A program made the position numbers and the translations under genes. Of a stretch of DNA of 64,000 bases, positions 7,776 to 15,346 are shown piece after piece. The notes under the pieces are model-generated. The model saw only the letters and a program-made list of their open reading frames with translations, was not told the origin of the DNA and did no database searches. This DNA comes from an uncultured Agathobacter sp. (GTDB lineage Bacteria > Bacillota > Clostridia > Lachnospirales > Lachnospiraceae), in the NCBI GenBank assembly GCA_934365945.1, contig CAKRNE010000005.1, forward strand, positions 71,976-135,975, given 5' to 3'. The first letter of the stretch is position 1, and each line of letters opens with the position of its first letter.

Positions 7776-9350
7776 TCAGACTAGTTGCTCAATAAGGCAA
7801 CTGTGATGCTTCTTGTTCTCGCCATCCGTAGCATAGTTTATTCCGACAAGAAGTACCTTACCGGAATATTCCTTTAAGGCTCCATGATAACGTTTTTCCT
7901 TTATCTGTCTTATTGCACTATCTGCCGACTGATTATACTTAAGCTCAATAATCATTGCAGGTCTTTCTCCTGCATTTAGTCTCGGTATAAAAACAAAATC
8001 AGCAAAGCCTTTGCCTGATGGCATTTCCCTAACAACGTTATAATATGCAGGTGCTGTAAAATATGCCATAGATAACACGCAGCTCAGTGAATTTTCGTCA
8101 TTATATTTAAGCACAGATGTGTAGGCTTCATGTGCTTTTTCAATGAGCTCGGCTACTTTTTCACTGTTACAGTTTATTGTTGCCTGTAAAAGCTCATCAC
8201 ATCTTGCAATCGAATCCGCTACTTTACTCCATCCACTTGTACAAAGTGCAGCCTGATATGCTTTTTTTACCTCAAAATTTGGAACAAACGCATTTTTTTC
8301 ATCTATGTCATATCCTAAATATCCCAAATGAATTAAAGCTGTGAGGGCTTCATCCTTAGATGAAATGGATACAAAATCATTCTGAAAGGTATCTGTATTC
8401 ACGTAAACCCTGCCATCTGATAACATTGTCATGATATCATCCTTTAAGCCATCATAATTCATTGTAATAAATGTATTTATGGAGGCAAATGAAGATGTAT
8501 TTTTCCAATATGAATCAAATCTGTGCCGCTCTATTGCCATAGAAACAGAATTCGGATTGTACATATGAAGTCCGTTAATCAAATAACCATTGTACCAAGC
8601 CCTCGTATTATCCATATTCAGTTGAAACTGCTCGCATAGTTCTTTCACTTCATCTTCCGTAAATCCAAAAAATTGTGTGATAGGATATGAATCAATCATG
8701 GTGAATTCGGTAAAATTATTCAGGGCAGACTCATCCTTTATCTTTTTAATCGGCAAAATTCCGGTAATATAAGCTAGTGCCAAAAATGATTTTGACTCCT
8801 CCGACTTGAATAATGAATGTAAAAACTGTAGATATTTGTGAACAAGATATTCTTCCTTGCTGTTACGGATAACACAATCCCATTCATCAACTATTATCAC
8901 AAAAGGAATCCCTGTTTCTTTATAAATGACCATCAGATTATAGCTCAGACTATCATCATAATTTAGTTTATTTCCAAATTCACGCCTGAAATCTTTATAA
9001 ATATATTCCTGTATTTTTTCTATTAAAGTATCTTTATATGAATCCCAAAAGGTAGAAACATCAACATGAATAACATTATATTTATTCATATGTTTTTTAT
9101 AATCGGAATATGTCTCAATCCTGGTACCGGCAAATATATCAGTAGAATCACATCCCAGACTATAATATGCATCTATCATTCCTGCCGCGTGTGATTTGCC
9201 AAATCTGCGGGCATGACTGACAGCAATGCAGTTTCTGGGTGTACCAAGCCATTCATTTGTGTAATTAAGCAGCTCTGTTTTATCAACATATATCTTATAA
9301 TTTCGGTCTTTTCTGAAGCTGTCGTTGCTTGGATTGAAATATATACCCAT
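7776..9350 (-). CDS. AAA-ATPase-like protein with C-terminal PD-(D/E)XK nuclease fold (DUF1703 type)
   Basis: 524 residues, the full family length. The N terminus (GIYFNPSNDSFRKDRNYKIYVDKTELL) and the Walker A loop HARRFGKSHA belong to the AAA-ATPase-like family. A Walker-B-like strand is VIIVDEWD. The C terminus carries a PD-(D/E)XK core (GFADFVFI then AMIIELKYN, and ALKEYSGKVLLVGINY). Such genes are found in many scattered copies in gut Bacteroidetes and Lachnospiraceae and are suspected to be mobile or defence related; their function is not established. The gene has its own AAAGGAG site and a TATAAT at 9381-9386, and it is flanked by two similar hairpins. Confidence 0.85.
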   Translation of the reverse strand: MGIYFNPSNDSFRKDRNYKIYVDKTELLNYTNEWLGTPRNCIAVSHARRFGKSHAAGMIDAYYSLGCDSTDIFAGTRIETYSDYKKHMNKYNVIHVDVSTFWDSYKDTLIEKIQEYIYKDFRREFGNKLNYDDSLSYNLMVIYKETGIPFVIIVDEWDCVIRNSKEEYLVHKYLQFLHSLFKSEESKSFLALAYITGILPIKKIKDESALNNFTEFTMIDSYPITQFFGFTEDEVKELCEQFQLNMDNTRAWYNGYLINGLHMYNPNSVSMAIERHRFDSYWKNTSSFASINTFITMNYDGLKDDIMTMLSDGRVYVNTDTFQNDFVSISSKDEALTALIHLGYLGYDIDEKNAFVPNFEVKKAYQAALCTSGWSKVADSIARCDELLQATINCNSEKVAELIEKAHEAYTSVLKYNDENSLSCVLSMAYFTAPAYYNVVREMPSGKGFADFVFIPRLNAGERPAMIIELKYNQSADSAIRQIKEKRYHGALKEYSGKVLLVGINYATDGENKKHHSCLIEQLV

Positions 9351-9436
9351 ACTGTTGTTCTCCTTTCGCTTTATGTTTTTATTATACCATATATTAAAAA
9401 AAATGCATTTTATATTTTAACACAAAAAGTCAGTAT

Positions 9437-9465
9437 AAAAAACCGGGACATCTGCCCCGGCTTTT
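9437..9465 (-). terminator. Terminator downstream of pdxST
   Basis: On the minus strand AAAAGCCGGGG pairs with CCCGGTTTTTT over a short loop and ends in a T run. It lies about 120 bases after pdxT and before the AAA/nuclease-like gene. It resembles the hairpin at 7736-7763 in stem, loop (CAGATG) and flank (TTTACAC). Confidence 0.75.
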
Positions 9466-9587
9466 ACACGCAAACATTTCAATTGTGTAAGCGTAATATT
9501 ATTATGTTTTCCATCTATGCTCTATATCACATGTTTCATATTAGATGTGTAATATCACATATAGCCATTCAATAATATAGGCCTGAT

Positions 9588-10178
9588 TTAATTTCCATAA
9601 ATCATCTCCAAAAACCTCTCATGGATCCGTGTATCATCATCAAGCTCCGGATGGAAAGCCAGCCCAATCTGGTTCTTGTACTGCACACCGACGATTTTGC
9701 CGTCATATTCTGCGAGTACACGCACATCATTCTTTGCTGAAGCATCAATAGCTTCCACATATGGTGCCCTGATAAATGTCATGGTAAAGTCAAAGCTATT
9801 GTCAAACCTTGCTGTGGCCTCAAAGCTTCCGAGCTGCCTGCCGTAGGCATTTCTCTTTACAGTGACGGGCAAAGTGCCGAAATATACGTTGTCATCGTTG
9901 CTGATATGTGAAGCTAAAAGGATAAGACCGGCGCAGGTTGCAAGCACCGGAAGTCCGTTTGCAATCCTTTCCTTAAGCACGTCAAACATATCAAGCTCAC
10001 GTAGCAGCTTGCCCTGCACAGTGCTCTCACCGCCCGGCAGCACGAGTCCGTCTATATCACAGATATCTGATTTTTGGCGCAGCTCGATACATTCACAGCC
10101 TAAAGATTCAAGCATTCGCTTGTGCTCGATGAACGCTCCCTGAACAGCTAAAACACCAATCTTAAGTCCTGATTTCAT
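9588..10178 (-). CDS. pdxT: Pyridoxal 5'-phosphate synthase, glutaminase subunit PdxT
   Basis: 196 residues from ATG 10178; a longer reading to 10280 would run into pdxS and lacks a ribosome site. It is a class I glutamine amidotransferase that releases ammonia for PdxS. Visible features are KIGVLAVQGAFIEH at the N terminus, the oxyanion motif LPGGEST, the nucleophile cysteine in VLATCAGLILLA, and the His-Glu pair in LAFHPELDDD. It lies directly downstream of pdxS (1 base apart), as expected for a 12:12 complex made from one operon. Confidence 0.96.
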   Translation of the reverse strand: MKSGLKIGVLAVQGAFIEHKRMLESLGCECIELRQKSDICDIDGLVLPGGESTVQGKLLRELDMFDVLKERIANGLPVLATCAGLILLASHISNDDNVYFGTLPVTVKRNAYGRQLGSFEATARFDNSFDFTMTFIRAPYVEAIDASAKNDVRVLAEYDGKIVGVQYKNQIGLAFHPELDDDTRIHERFLEMIYGN

Positions 10179-10179
10179 T

Positions 10180-11064
10180 TTATTTGCCTCTTTCTTCCAT
10201 GATGATTTTAATCTCGCTCTCGTTGATTCCGACCATAGCCTCACCGAGATCCTCAGAAAGCTCTGCGATAAGCTTTGCATCTGTAAAGTTTGTCACAGCC
10301 TTTACGATAGCGGCAGCTCTCTTGGCAGGATCGCCTGACTTGAAGATACCTGAGCCGACGAACACACCCTCGGCACCGAGCTGCATCATAAGAGCTGCAT
10401 CGGCAGGAGTAGCCACACCGCCTGCCGCAAAGTTTACAACAGGAAGCTTGCCGTTGTCATGAACGAATTTAACCAGCTCGAAAGGCACCTGAAGATTTTT
10501 GGCAGCCTCGAAAAGCTCATCCTCACGCATGGAAGTAAGCTTAGCAATCTCAGAATTCATCTTTCTCATATGTCTGACAGCCTGCACGATATCACCTGTA
10601 CCCGGCTCACCCTTTGTACGAATCATGGAAGCTCCCTCGTTGATACGGCGGAGTGCCTCACCGAGATCTCTTGCACCGCATACGAAAGGAACCTTGAAAT
10701 CTCTCTTGTTGATATGGTACACATCATCAGCAGGTGAAAGCACCTCAGACTCGTCAATGTAGTCAATCTCGATAGCCTCAAGTATCTGTGCCTCCACGAA
10801 GTGACCGATACGGCACTTTGCCATGACAGGGATGCTGACAGCCTCCTGAATACCCTTGATCATCTTAGGGTCGCTCATTCTTGATACACCGCCTGCGGCT
10901 CTGATATCAGCAGGGATTCTTTCAAGCGCCATAACAGCACATGCACCTGCCGCCTCAGCAATCCTAGCCTGCTCCGGAGTAGTGACATCCATGATGACAC
11001 CACCCTTTAGCATCTGTGCAAGTCCTTTATTGAGTTCGTATTGAGTATTCTTATTGCTTTCCAT
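10180..11064 (-). CDS. pdxS: Pyridoxal 5'-phosphate synthase subunit PdxS
   Basis: 294 residues, the standard length. The enzyme condenses ribose 5-phosphate, glyceraldehyde 3-phosphate and ammonia to make PLP without deoxyxylulose. Conserved segments are [41 protein letters not shown], the active-site lysine in [10 protein letters not shown], and the phosphate-binding [12 protein letters not shown]. The start has AAAGGAG upstream. It is transcribed divergently from the PdxR-type regulator, with repeat element A between them. Confidence 0.97.
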   Translation of the reverse strand: MESNKNTQYELNKGLAQMLKGGVIMDVTTPEQARIAEAAGACAVMALERIPADIRAAGGVSRMSDPKMIKGIQEAVSIPVMAKCRIGHFVEAQILEAIEIDYIDESEVLSPADDVYHINKRDFKVPFVCGARDLGEALRRINEGASMIRTKGEPGTGDIVQAVRHMRKMNSEIAKLTSMREDELFEAAKNLQVPFELVKFVHDNGKLPVVNFAAGGVATPADAALMMQLGAEGVFVGSGIFKSGDPAKRAAAIVKAVTNFTDAKLIAELSEDLGEAMVGINESEIKIIMEERGK

Positions 11065-11123
11065 TTGTTAAATCTCCTTTTATTTTTTGTATTGCTTTTA
11101 TGTCAATTTATATGACTTAAGCA

Positions 11124-11415
11124 GCCTGGCATGAGCAAATGCATCCCGGTGGCGCAGGTGGCGATTACACTCTCGTGTTCGCTACGCTTTGCAGCCAAGA
11201 TACTGTAAGAATTATGCTTTACAGGTTTTCTATGGCAGACGAAACCGTCGCTACTCGCCATCCATGGCTCGATAGCTCCTTGCCCCGGCTTTCATGCCGG
11301 TGCATTTCTGGTTTTCTTGGGCATAATTCAACAGTATCTAAGCAGCTTTGCTATGCGCTCCCACGAGAGTGTACTCGCCACCTGCGCCACCGAGCTGCAT
11401 TTGCTCACACCAGCC
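11124..11415 (+). repeat. Giant hairpin element, copy A
   Basis: About 290 bp that fold end to end. The outer arms (TGAGCAAATGCA, GGTGGCGCAGGTGGCGA, TACACTCTCGTG and their complements) enclose the conserved inner stem AGATACTGTAAGAATTATGC (11198-11217) with its complement GCATAATTCAACAGTATCT. The centre holds GACGAAACCG at 11238-11247, two small hairpins (loops ATCCAT and TTTCAT) and ATTTCTG. Copies B, C and D share the inner parts but not the outer arms. It fills the pdxS/pdxR divergent region and ends 12 bases before a TTGCAA word. ORFs inside it are not credible. Confidence 0.85.
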
Positions 11416-11430
11416 ACATATCATGGTTGC

Positions 11431-11456
11431 AATATTACGCCACATCTGGTAATATT
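11431..11456. promoter_or_regulatory. Inverted repeat, candidate operator before pdxR
   Basis: AATATTAC and GTAATATT are separated by 10 bases, a perfect dyad of 8-bp half sites about 50 bases upstream of the regulator start. TTGCAA at 11428-11433 overlaps it and may be a -35 element. A self-regulatory PdxR site is a plausible reading. Confidence 0.5.
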
Positions 11457-11505
11457 AAAATATTCAAAATAGGGAAAATAAAAATGCCAGAAAGCGGTGA
11501 ATCAA

Positions 11506-12903
11506 ATGCTGACCTACGACCTCACAAAAACAGACGGCCCACTCTACAAATGCCTGTATGAGTGCATTAAAAACGATATATCACAGGGAAAATTAAGCTC
11601 CGGAGAGAAAATGCCATCAAAGCGTACTCTCGCCAAGAATCTGGGAGTTAGTACCATTACGGTTGAAAATGCATATGACCAGTTGATAGGCGAGGGCTAT
11701 ATGTTTGCAAGACCAAAGAGGGGCTATTTCATAGCTGATGTGTCAGATATCAGGGTAATCAAGGCACCGGTGCAGAAGGAGCTTAGCATAAAGCTGCCGC
11801 CGGAACAGGACGAAAGCATATTTGATTTTTCGTCAAACAGGACAGACTCAGGCAACTTTCCGTTTTCAATATGGGCAAAGCTCATGCGAGAGACGATATC
11901 CCTTAGGGAAAAGGAGCTTTTGTCGGTGTCACCGTGTGGTGGAGTGAGGGAGCTTCGGGAAGCAATAGCGAGCCATCTGTCATCGTTTCGCGGCATGAAT
12001 GTGGACCCGGATCAGATAATAGTCGGAGCGGGAACAGAGTATTTGTACGGACTGCTTGTGAAGCTTTTGGGCAAGGACAAGGTATACTGCGTGGAGGATC
12101 CGGGCTATAAAAAAATCAGCCAGATATATGAGTGCAACAATGCAAAATGCCTGCCGGTGCAGATGGATGAGCAGGGCATCAGCGTGGAGCTCATAAAGAA
12201 AGCGAATGCGCAGATAGCACATATCAGTCCGACACATCATTTCCCGACAGGAATCACGATGCCTGTGAACCGACGCTATGAGCTTTTGGCATGGGCCAAC
12301 GAGAGCAGCGACAGATACATCATAGAGGATGATTACGACAGTGAGTTTCGCATGAACGGGCACCCGATACCGCCCATCCTCTCGATAGATGCGTGCGAAA
12401 AGGTTATCTATATAAATACATTTTCAAAATCTCTCACATCCACCATCCGAATCAGCTACATGGTGCTGCCGGAGCATCTGGCAAATGAATTTTACAGGAG
12501 GCTGTCATTTTACTCATGTACGGTATCCACCTTCGAGCAGTACACGCTGGCACGCTTTATCAGCGAGGGCTATTTTGAAAAGCATATAAACAGGATGAGA
12601 CTGCACTACGGCAGAAAGCGCCAGAGCGTGCTTTCATCCATAAAAAGCTGTTTCCCCGAAAAGGAATGCAGTGTAATAGAAAATGACTCCGGACTGCATT
12701 TTATCATACAGTTTGACACGAACCTTCCGGACAAAACAGTTGAAAAGCAGCTTTTAAAAAAAGGTATAAAGCTTCAGGCGATTACCCATTTCAATCTGAG
12801 TAAGCCAAAGGAGGACCGGCATCAGTTTATTATCAATTACTCCAATATTGATGCAGACAGGATAATGGACAAGCTACTAATTATTAAAGATACAATACTT
12901 TAA
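11506..12903 (+). CDS. pdxR: MocR/GntR-family regulator with aminotransferase domain, PdxR-like
   Basis: About 465 residues from ATG 11506, with GGTGA 6 bases upstream; the in-frame GTG at 11497 is an alternative. The N-terminal winged helix (GEKMPSKRTLAKNLGVSTITVENAYDQL) is of GntR type. It is joined to a fold-type I aminotransferase domain with the PLP lysine in INTFSKSLTSTIRISYM and the aspartate motif IIEDDYDSEF. Such proteins sense PLP. Divergent placement from pdxST strongly suggests control of PLP synthesis, as known for PdxR in other Gram-positive bacteria. Confidence 0.88.
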   Translation: MLTYDLTKTDGPLYKCLYECIKNDISQGKLSSGEKMPSKRTLAKNLGVSTITVENAYDQLIGEGYMFARPKRGYFIADVSDIRVIKAPVQKELSIKLPPEQDESIFDFSSNRTDSGNFPFSIWAKLMRETISLREKELLSVSPCGGVRELREAIASHLSSFRGMNVDPDQIIVGAGTEYLYGLLVKLLGKDKVYCVEDPGYKKISQIYECNNAKCLPVQMDEQGISVELIKKANAQIAHISPTHHFPTGITMPVNRRYELLAWANESSDRYIIEDDYDSEFRMNGHPIPPILSIDACEKVIYINTFSKSLTSTIRISYMVLPEHLANEFYRRLSFYSCTVSTFEQYTLARFISEGYFEKHINRMRLHYGRKRQSVLSSIKSCFPEKECSVIENDSGLHFIIQFDTNLPDKTVEKQLLKKGIKLQAITHFNLSKPKEDRHQFIINYSNIDADRIMDKLLIIKDTIL

Positions 12904-12938
12904 TCAGACAATACTTTAATAAAGCCGACTATAAAAAA

Positions 12939-12994
12939 TTTGACACAGATTTTACATACATCTGATAGAGCATTTTACAAAGCATCCATATAAT
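12939..12994 (+). promoter_or_regulatory. PhoP-type promoter of pstB-phoU
   Basis: Three TTTTACA-like boxes (TTTGACA at 12939, TTTTACA at 12950 and 12973) are phased 11 and 23 bases apart. The last ends 9 bases before TATAAT at 12989-12994. The phoP promoter at 14518-14572 has the same layout, including the 9-base gap. This matches the direct-repeat PhoP boxes known from Bacillus, so phosphate-starvation control is likely. Confidence 0.8.
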
Positions 12995-13040
12995 GTATTC
13001 TCGAAGACAAGAAATTTATTACATGTTGCAGGAGATACAA

Positions 13041-13802
13041 ATGGAGAAAAAAATCAAAATTCAGGTTCGCGACCTGAATCTGTATTATGGCCAGAATCAT
13101 GCACTGCATGGTGTCAATATGGACATAAAAGAAAACAGCGTGACAGCGCTGATCGGACCGTCAGGATGTGGTAAGTCTACATTTTTAAAGTGTATCAACA
13201 GAATGAATGATCTGGTTGACAACGTCAGAATCGAGGGAAGCATCGAGATAGATGGTGAGAATATATATGCATCATCAGTCGATACAACAGTCCTTCGAAA
13301 AAAGGTCGGAATGGTTTTCCAGCAGCCGAATCCGTTCCCGATGAGCATATATGATAATATTGCATATGGCCCGAGAGTGCATGGCATCAAGGATAAAAAG
13401 ACACTTGACCAGATAGTTGAGGAAAGCCTTCAGGGTGCAGCGATTTTTGACGAAGTTAAAGATAGATTAAAGAAATCTGCCATGGGACTTTCAGGTGGAC
13501 AGCAGCAGAGACTTTGTATTGCAAGAGCGCTTGCCGTACAGCCTGAGGTGCTTTTGATGGACGAGCCAACCTCAGCGCTCGACCCTATCTCTACTTCAAA
13601 GATAGAGGAGCTCATGGAGGATTTAAAGAAAAAGTACACAGTTGTAGTTGTAACACATAACATGCAGCAGGCAGTGCGTGTGTCGGACGATACAGCCTTC
13701 TTCCTTGTAGGAGATATGGTTGAGTTTGGCGACACAAAGACGATTTTCTCATATCCACAGGACAAGAGAACAGAGGATTACATCACAGGGAGGTTTGGTT
13801 AA
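13041..13802 (+). CDS. pstB: Phosphate ABC transporter ATP-binding protein PstB
   Basis: 253 residues from ATG 13041 (AGGAGA upstream); the frame is open to 12993 but that region is the promoter and leader. Walker A is GPSGCGKST at residues 39-47, the signature is [15 protein letters not shown], Walker B is [13 protein letters not shown] and the switch histidine is in [10 protein letters not shown]. PstB powers high-affinity phosphate uptake with PstSCA. The membrane and binding subunits are not adjacent; a candidate PstA tail ends at position 82. phoU overlaps its stop codon (TAATG). Confidence 0.96.
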   Translation: MEKKIKIQVRDLNLYYGQNHALHGVNMDIKENSVTALIGPSGCGKSTFLKCINRMNDLVDNVRIEGSIEIDGENIYASSVDTTVLRKKVGMVFQQPNPFPMSIYDNIAYGPRVHGIKDKKTLDQIVEESLQGAAIFDEVKDRLKKSAMGLSGGQQQRLCIARALAVQPEVLLMDEPTSALDPISTSKIEELMEDLKKKYTVVVVTHNMQQAVRVSDDTAFFLVGDMVEFGDTKTIFSYPQDKRTEDYITGRFG

Positions 13803-14452
13803 TGAGATCGAAATTCGACGAGCAGCTTAAGAATCTGAATGAAGAAATGATGCACATGGGAAGTATGATTGAGGAGTCAATCCAGAAGGCAATCGAGGCA
13901 TTTATACATCAGGATGCCGATAGCGCCAAGGCAATCATGGAGGGCGATTCAGAGATAGACAGAGAGCAGAAAAAGATAGAAAGCCTGTGCTTTAATCTGC
14001 TCATGCAGCAGCAGCCTGTAGCAAGAGACCTTAGAACAATTTCAGCAGCGATGAAGATGGTTACTGATATGGAGCGTATAGGAGACCACGCAGCCGATAT
14101 CAGCGAGATGACCATTTTGATGAGCAGTGACAAGCCATACAGGGTCAATATAGAGCATGTCAAGAGCATGGCTTCAGAGACAATGCTTATGCTTATCAGG
14201 GCAATTGAGGCATATGTTGAGAAGAACAATGACAAGGCTCTCGTAGTTATGAAGCAGGATGATGTGGTGGATGAGCTTTTTGATAAGGTAAAGGCAGAGC
14301 TTATAGATTTCATCAGGGAGCATCCTGAGGATGGTGAGCAGGCAGAGGACCTTCTCATGGTTGCAAAATACTTTGAGCGTATCGGAGACCATGCAACAAA
14401 TATTGCCGAGTGGGTTGAATTTGCACTTGATGATAAGGTTCGTAAGTCATGA
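13802..14452 (+). CDS. phoU: Phosphate signalling protein PhoU
   Basis: 216 residues in two PhoU repeats, each ending in the E/D-rich metal-binding motif (DMERIGDHAADISEM near residues 80-95 and FERIGDHATNIAEW near 190-205). PhoU links the Pst transporter to the PhoR kinase and represses the Pho regulon when phosphate is plentiful. Its start overlaps the pstB stop codon, so the two are co-translated. It is followed by a hairpin region that also holds the PhoP boxes of phoP. Confidence 0.96.
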   Translation: MRSKFDEQLKNLNEEMMHMGSMIEESIQKAIEAFIHQDADSAKAIMEGDSEIDREQKKIESLCFNLLMQQQPVARDLRTISAAMKMVTDMERIGDHAADISEMTILMSSDKPYRVNIEHVKSMASETMLMLIRAIEAYVEKNNDKALVVMKQDDVVDELFDKVKAELIDFIREHPEDGEQAEDLLMVAKYFERIGDHATNIAEWVEFALDDKVRKS

Positions 14453-14503
14453 TTTAATTATCATACCAAAAAATTAAATCATAATCATACAAAGATGAAA
14501 TTA

Positions 14504-14556
14504 AAACAGACGATGGATTTTACATAAATTTTACATAAAACCATCGTCTGTTTTAC
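14504..14556 (+). terminator. Terminator-like hairpin after phoU, with PhoP boxes in its loop
   Basis: AAACAGACGATGG (14504-14516) pairs with CCATCGTCTGTTT (14541-14553) and is followed by TTTACA. The 24-base loop contains two TTTTACA boxes. A second dyad, ATGATTTAATT with AATTAAATCAT, lies just before, around the phoU stop. The U run is short, so termination may be partial. Confidence 0.6.
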
Positions 14557-14572
14557 ATTAGTAATGTATAAT
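14518..14572 (+). promoter_or_regulatory. PhoP-type promoter of phoP-phoR
   Basis: TTTTACA boxes start at 14518, 14529 and 14551 (11 and 22 bases apart). The last ends 9 bases before TATAAT at 14567-14572. A further TTTTACATAAG lies at about 14596 in the leader. The arrangement implies autoregulation of the two-component system. Confidence 0.8.
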
Positions 14573-14626
14573 CGAAAGTAAAGAACAGGTAAAAATTTTA
14601 CATAAGATTTTGAAATGGAGAAAGCT

Positions 14627-15295
14627 ATGGCACTTATTTATATTGTAGAGGACGATGAGAGCATACGTGAGATAGAGACTATTGCTCTGAAAAACAGTAA
14701 TTACATCGTCAGTGCATTTGAAAATGCAAAGGAATTTTACAAGAAGCTGGATGAGCTCGTACCGGACCTCATACTGCTTGATGTGATGCTTCCGGATGAG
14801 AGCGGCTACGATATCGTGAGAAAGCTCAGAAAACGTCCGGCCACACAGGATATTCCTATTATAATGGTCACAGCCAAGACAACAGAGATGGATATGATAA
14901 AGGGGCTCGACGGAGGAGCAGATGATTACATCAAAAAGCCTTTCTCAATCATGGAACTTATCACGAGGGTGAAGGCACTGCTCAGGAGAACAGCGAAGGA
15001 TGAGCCGAAGCTCTTAAAGCTTGATGATCTGGTTATTGACCATGAGCGCCATGTGGTTACAGTGAACAATGAGCCGGTTGATTTGACCTACAAGGAGTAT
15101 GAGCTTTTAAGGCTTCTGATGGGCAGTCAGGGCATAGTCATGACCAGAGAGGTCATCATGAGAAGCGTCTGGGATACGGACTTTGAGGGCGAGACACGTA
15201 CAGTGGACATGCACATAAAGACACTCCGCCACAAGCTGGGTGATTATGGCAGCAGGATAAAGACAGTCAGAAATGTGGGCTATGTTATAGAATAG
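14627..15295 (+). CDS. phoP: Response regulator PhoP/PhoB
   Basis: About 222 residues from ATG 14627 (GGAG 8 bases upstream; ATG 14615 overlaps that site). The receiver domain shows VEDDESI, the phosphoacceptor in LILLDVMLPDESG and the lysine in YIKKPFS. The winged helix shows LTYKEYELLRLLM and ETRTVDMHIKTLRHKLG. Its place behind pstB-phoU and next to the kinase, plus the PhoP boxes in both promoters, identify it as the phosphate-starvation regulator. Confidence 0.9.
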   Translation: MALIYIVEDDESIREIETIALKNSNYIVSAFENAKEFYKKLDELVPDLILLDVMLPDESGYDIVRKLRKRPATQDIPIIMVTAKTTEMDMIKGLDGGADDYIKKPFSIMELITRVKALLRRTAKDEPKLLKLDDLVIDHERHVVTVNNEPVDLTYKEYELLRLLMGSQGIVMTREVIMRSVWDTDFEGETRTVDMHIKTLRHKLGDYGSRIKTVRNVGYVIE

Positions 15296-15346
15296 CAGCT
15301 GTTTATTATATTATGATTTCTGATACACATAAGCGGAGCGTACAGC

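Noticed and set aside
11139..11561. ORF of 140 codons across element A
   Set aside because: It reads through the giant hairpin. Similar frames in copies B (44940-45290) and C (46616-47050, minus) share only peptides such as HNxTVSK that arise from the conserved DNA word of the inner stem. No ribosome site fits and the frame is not kept between copies.
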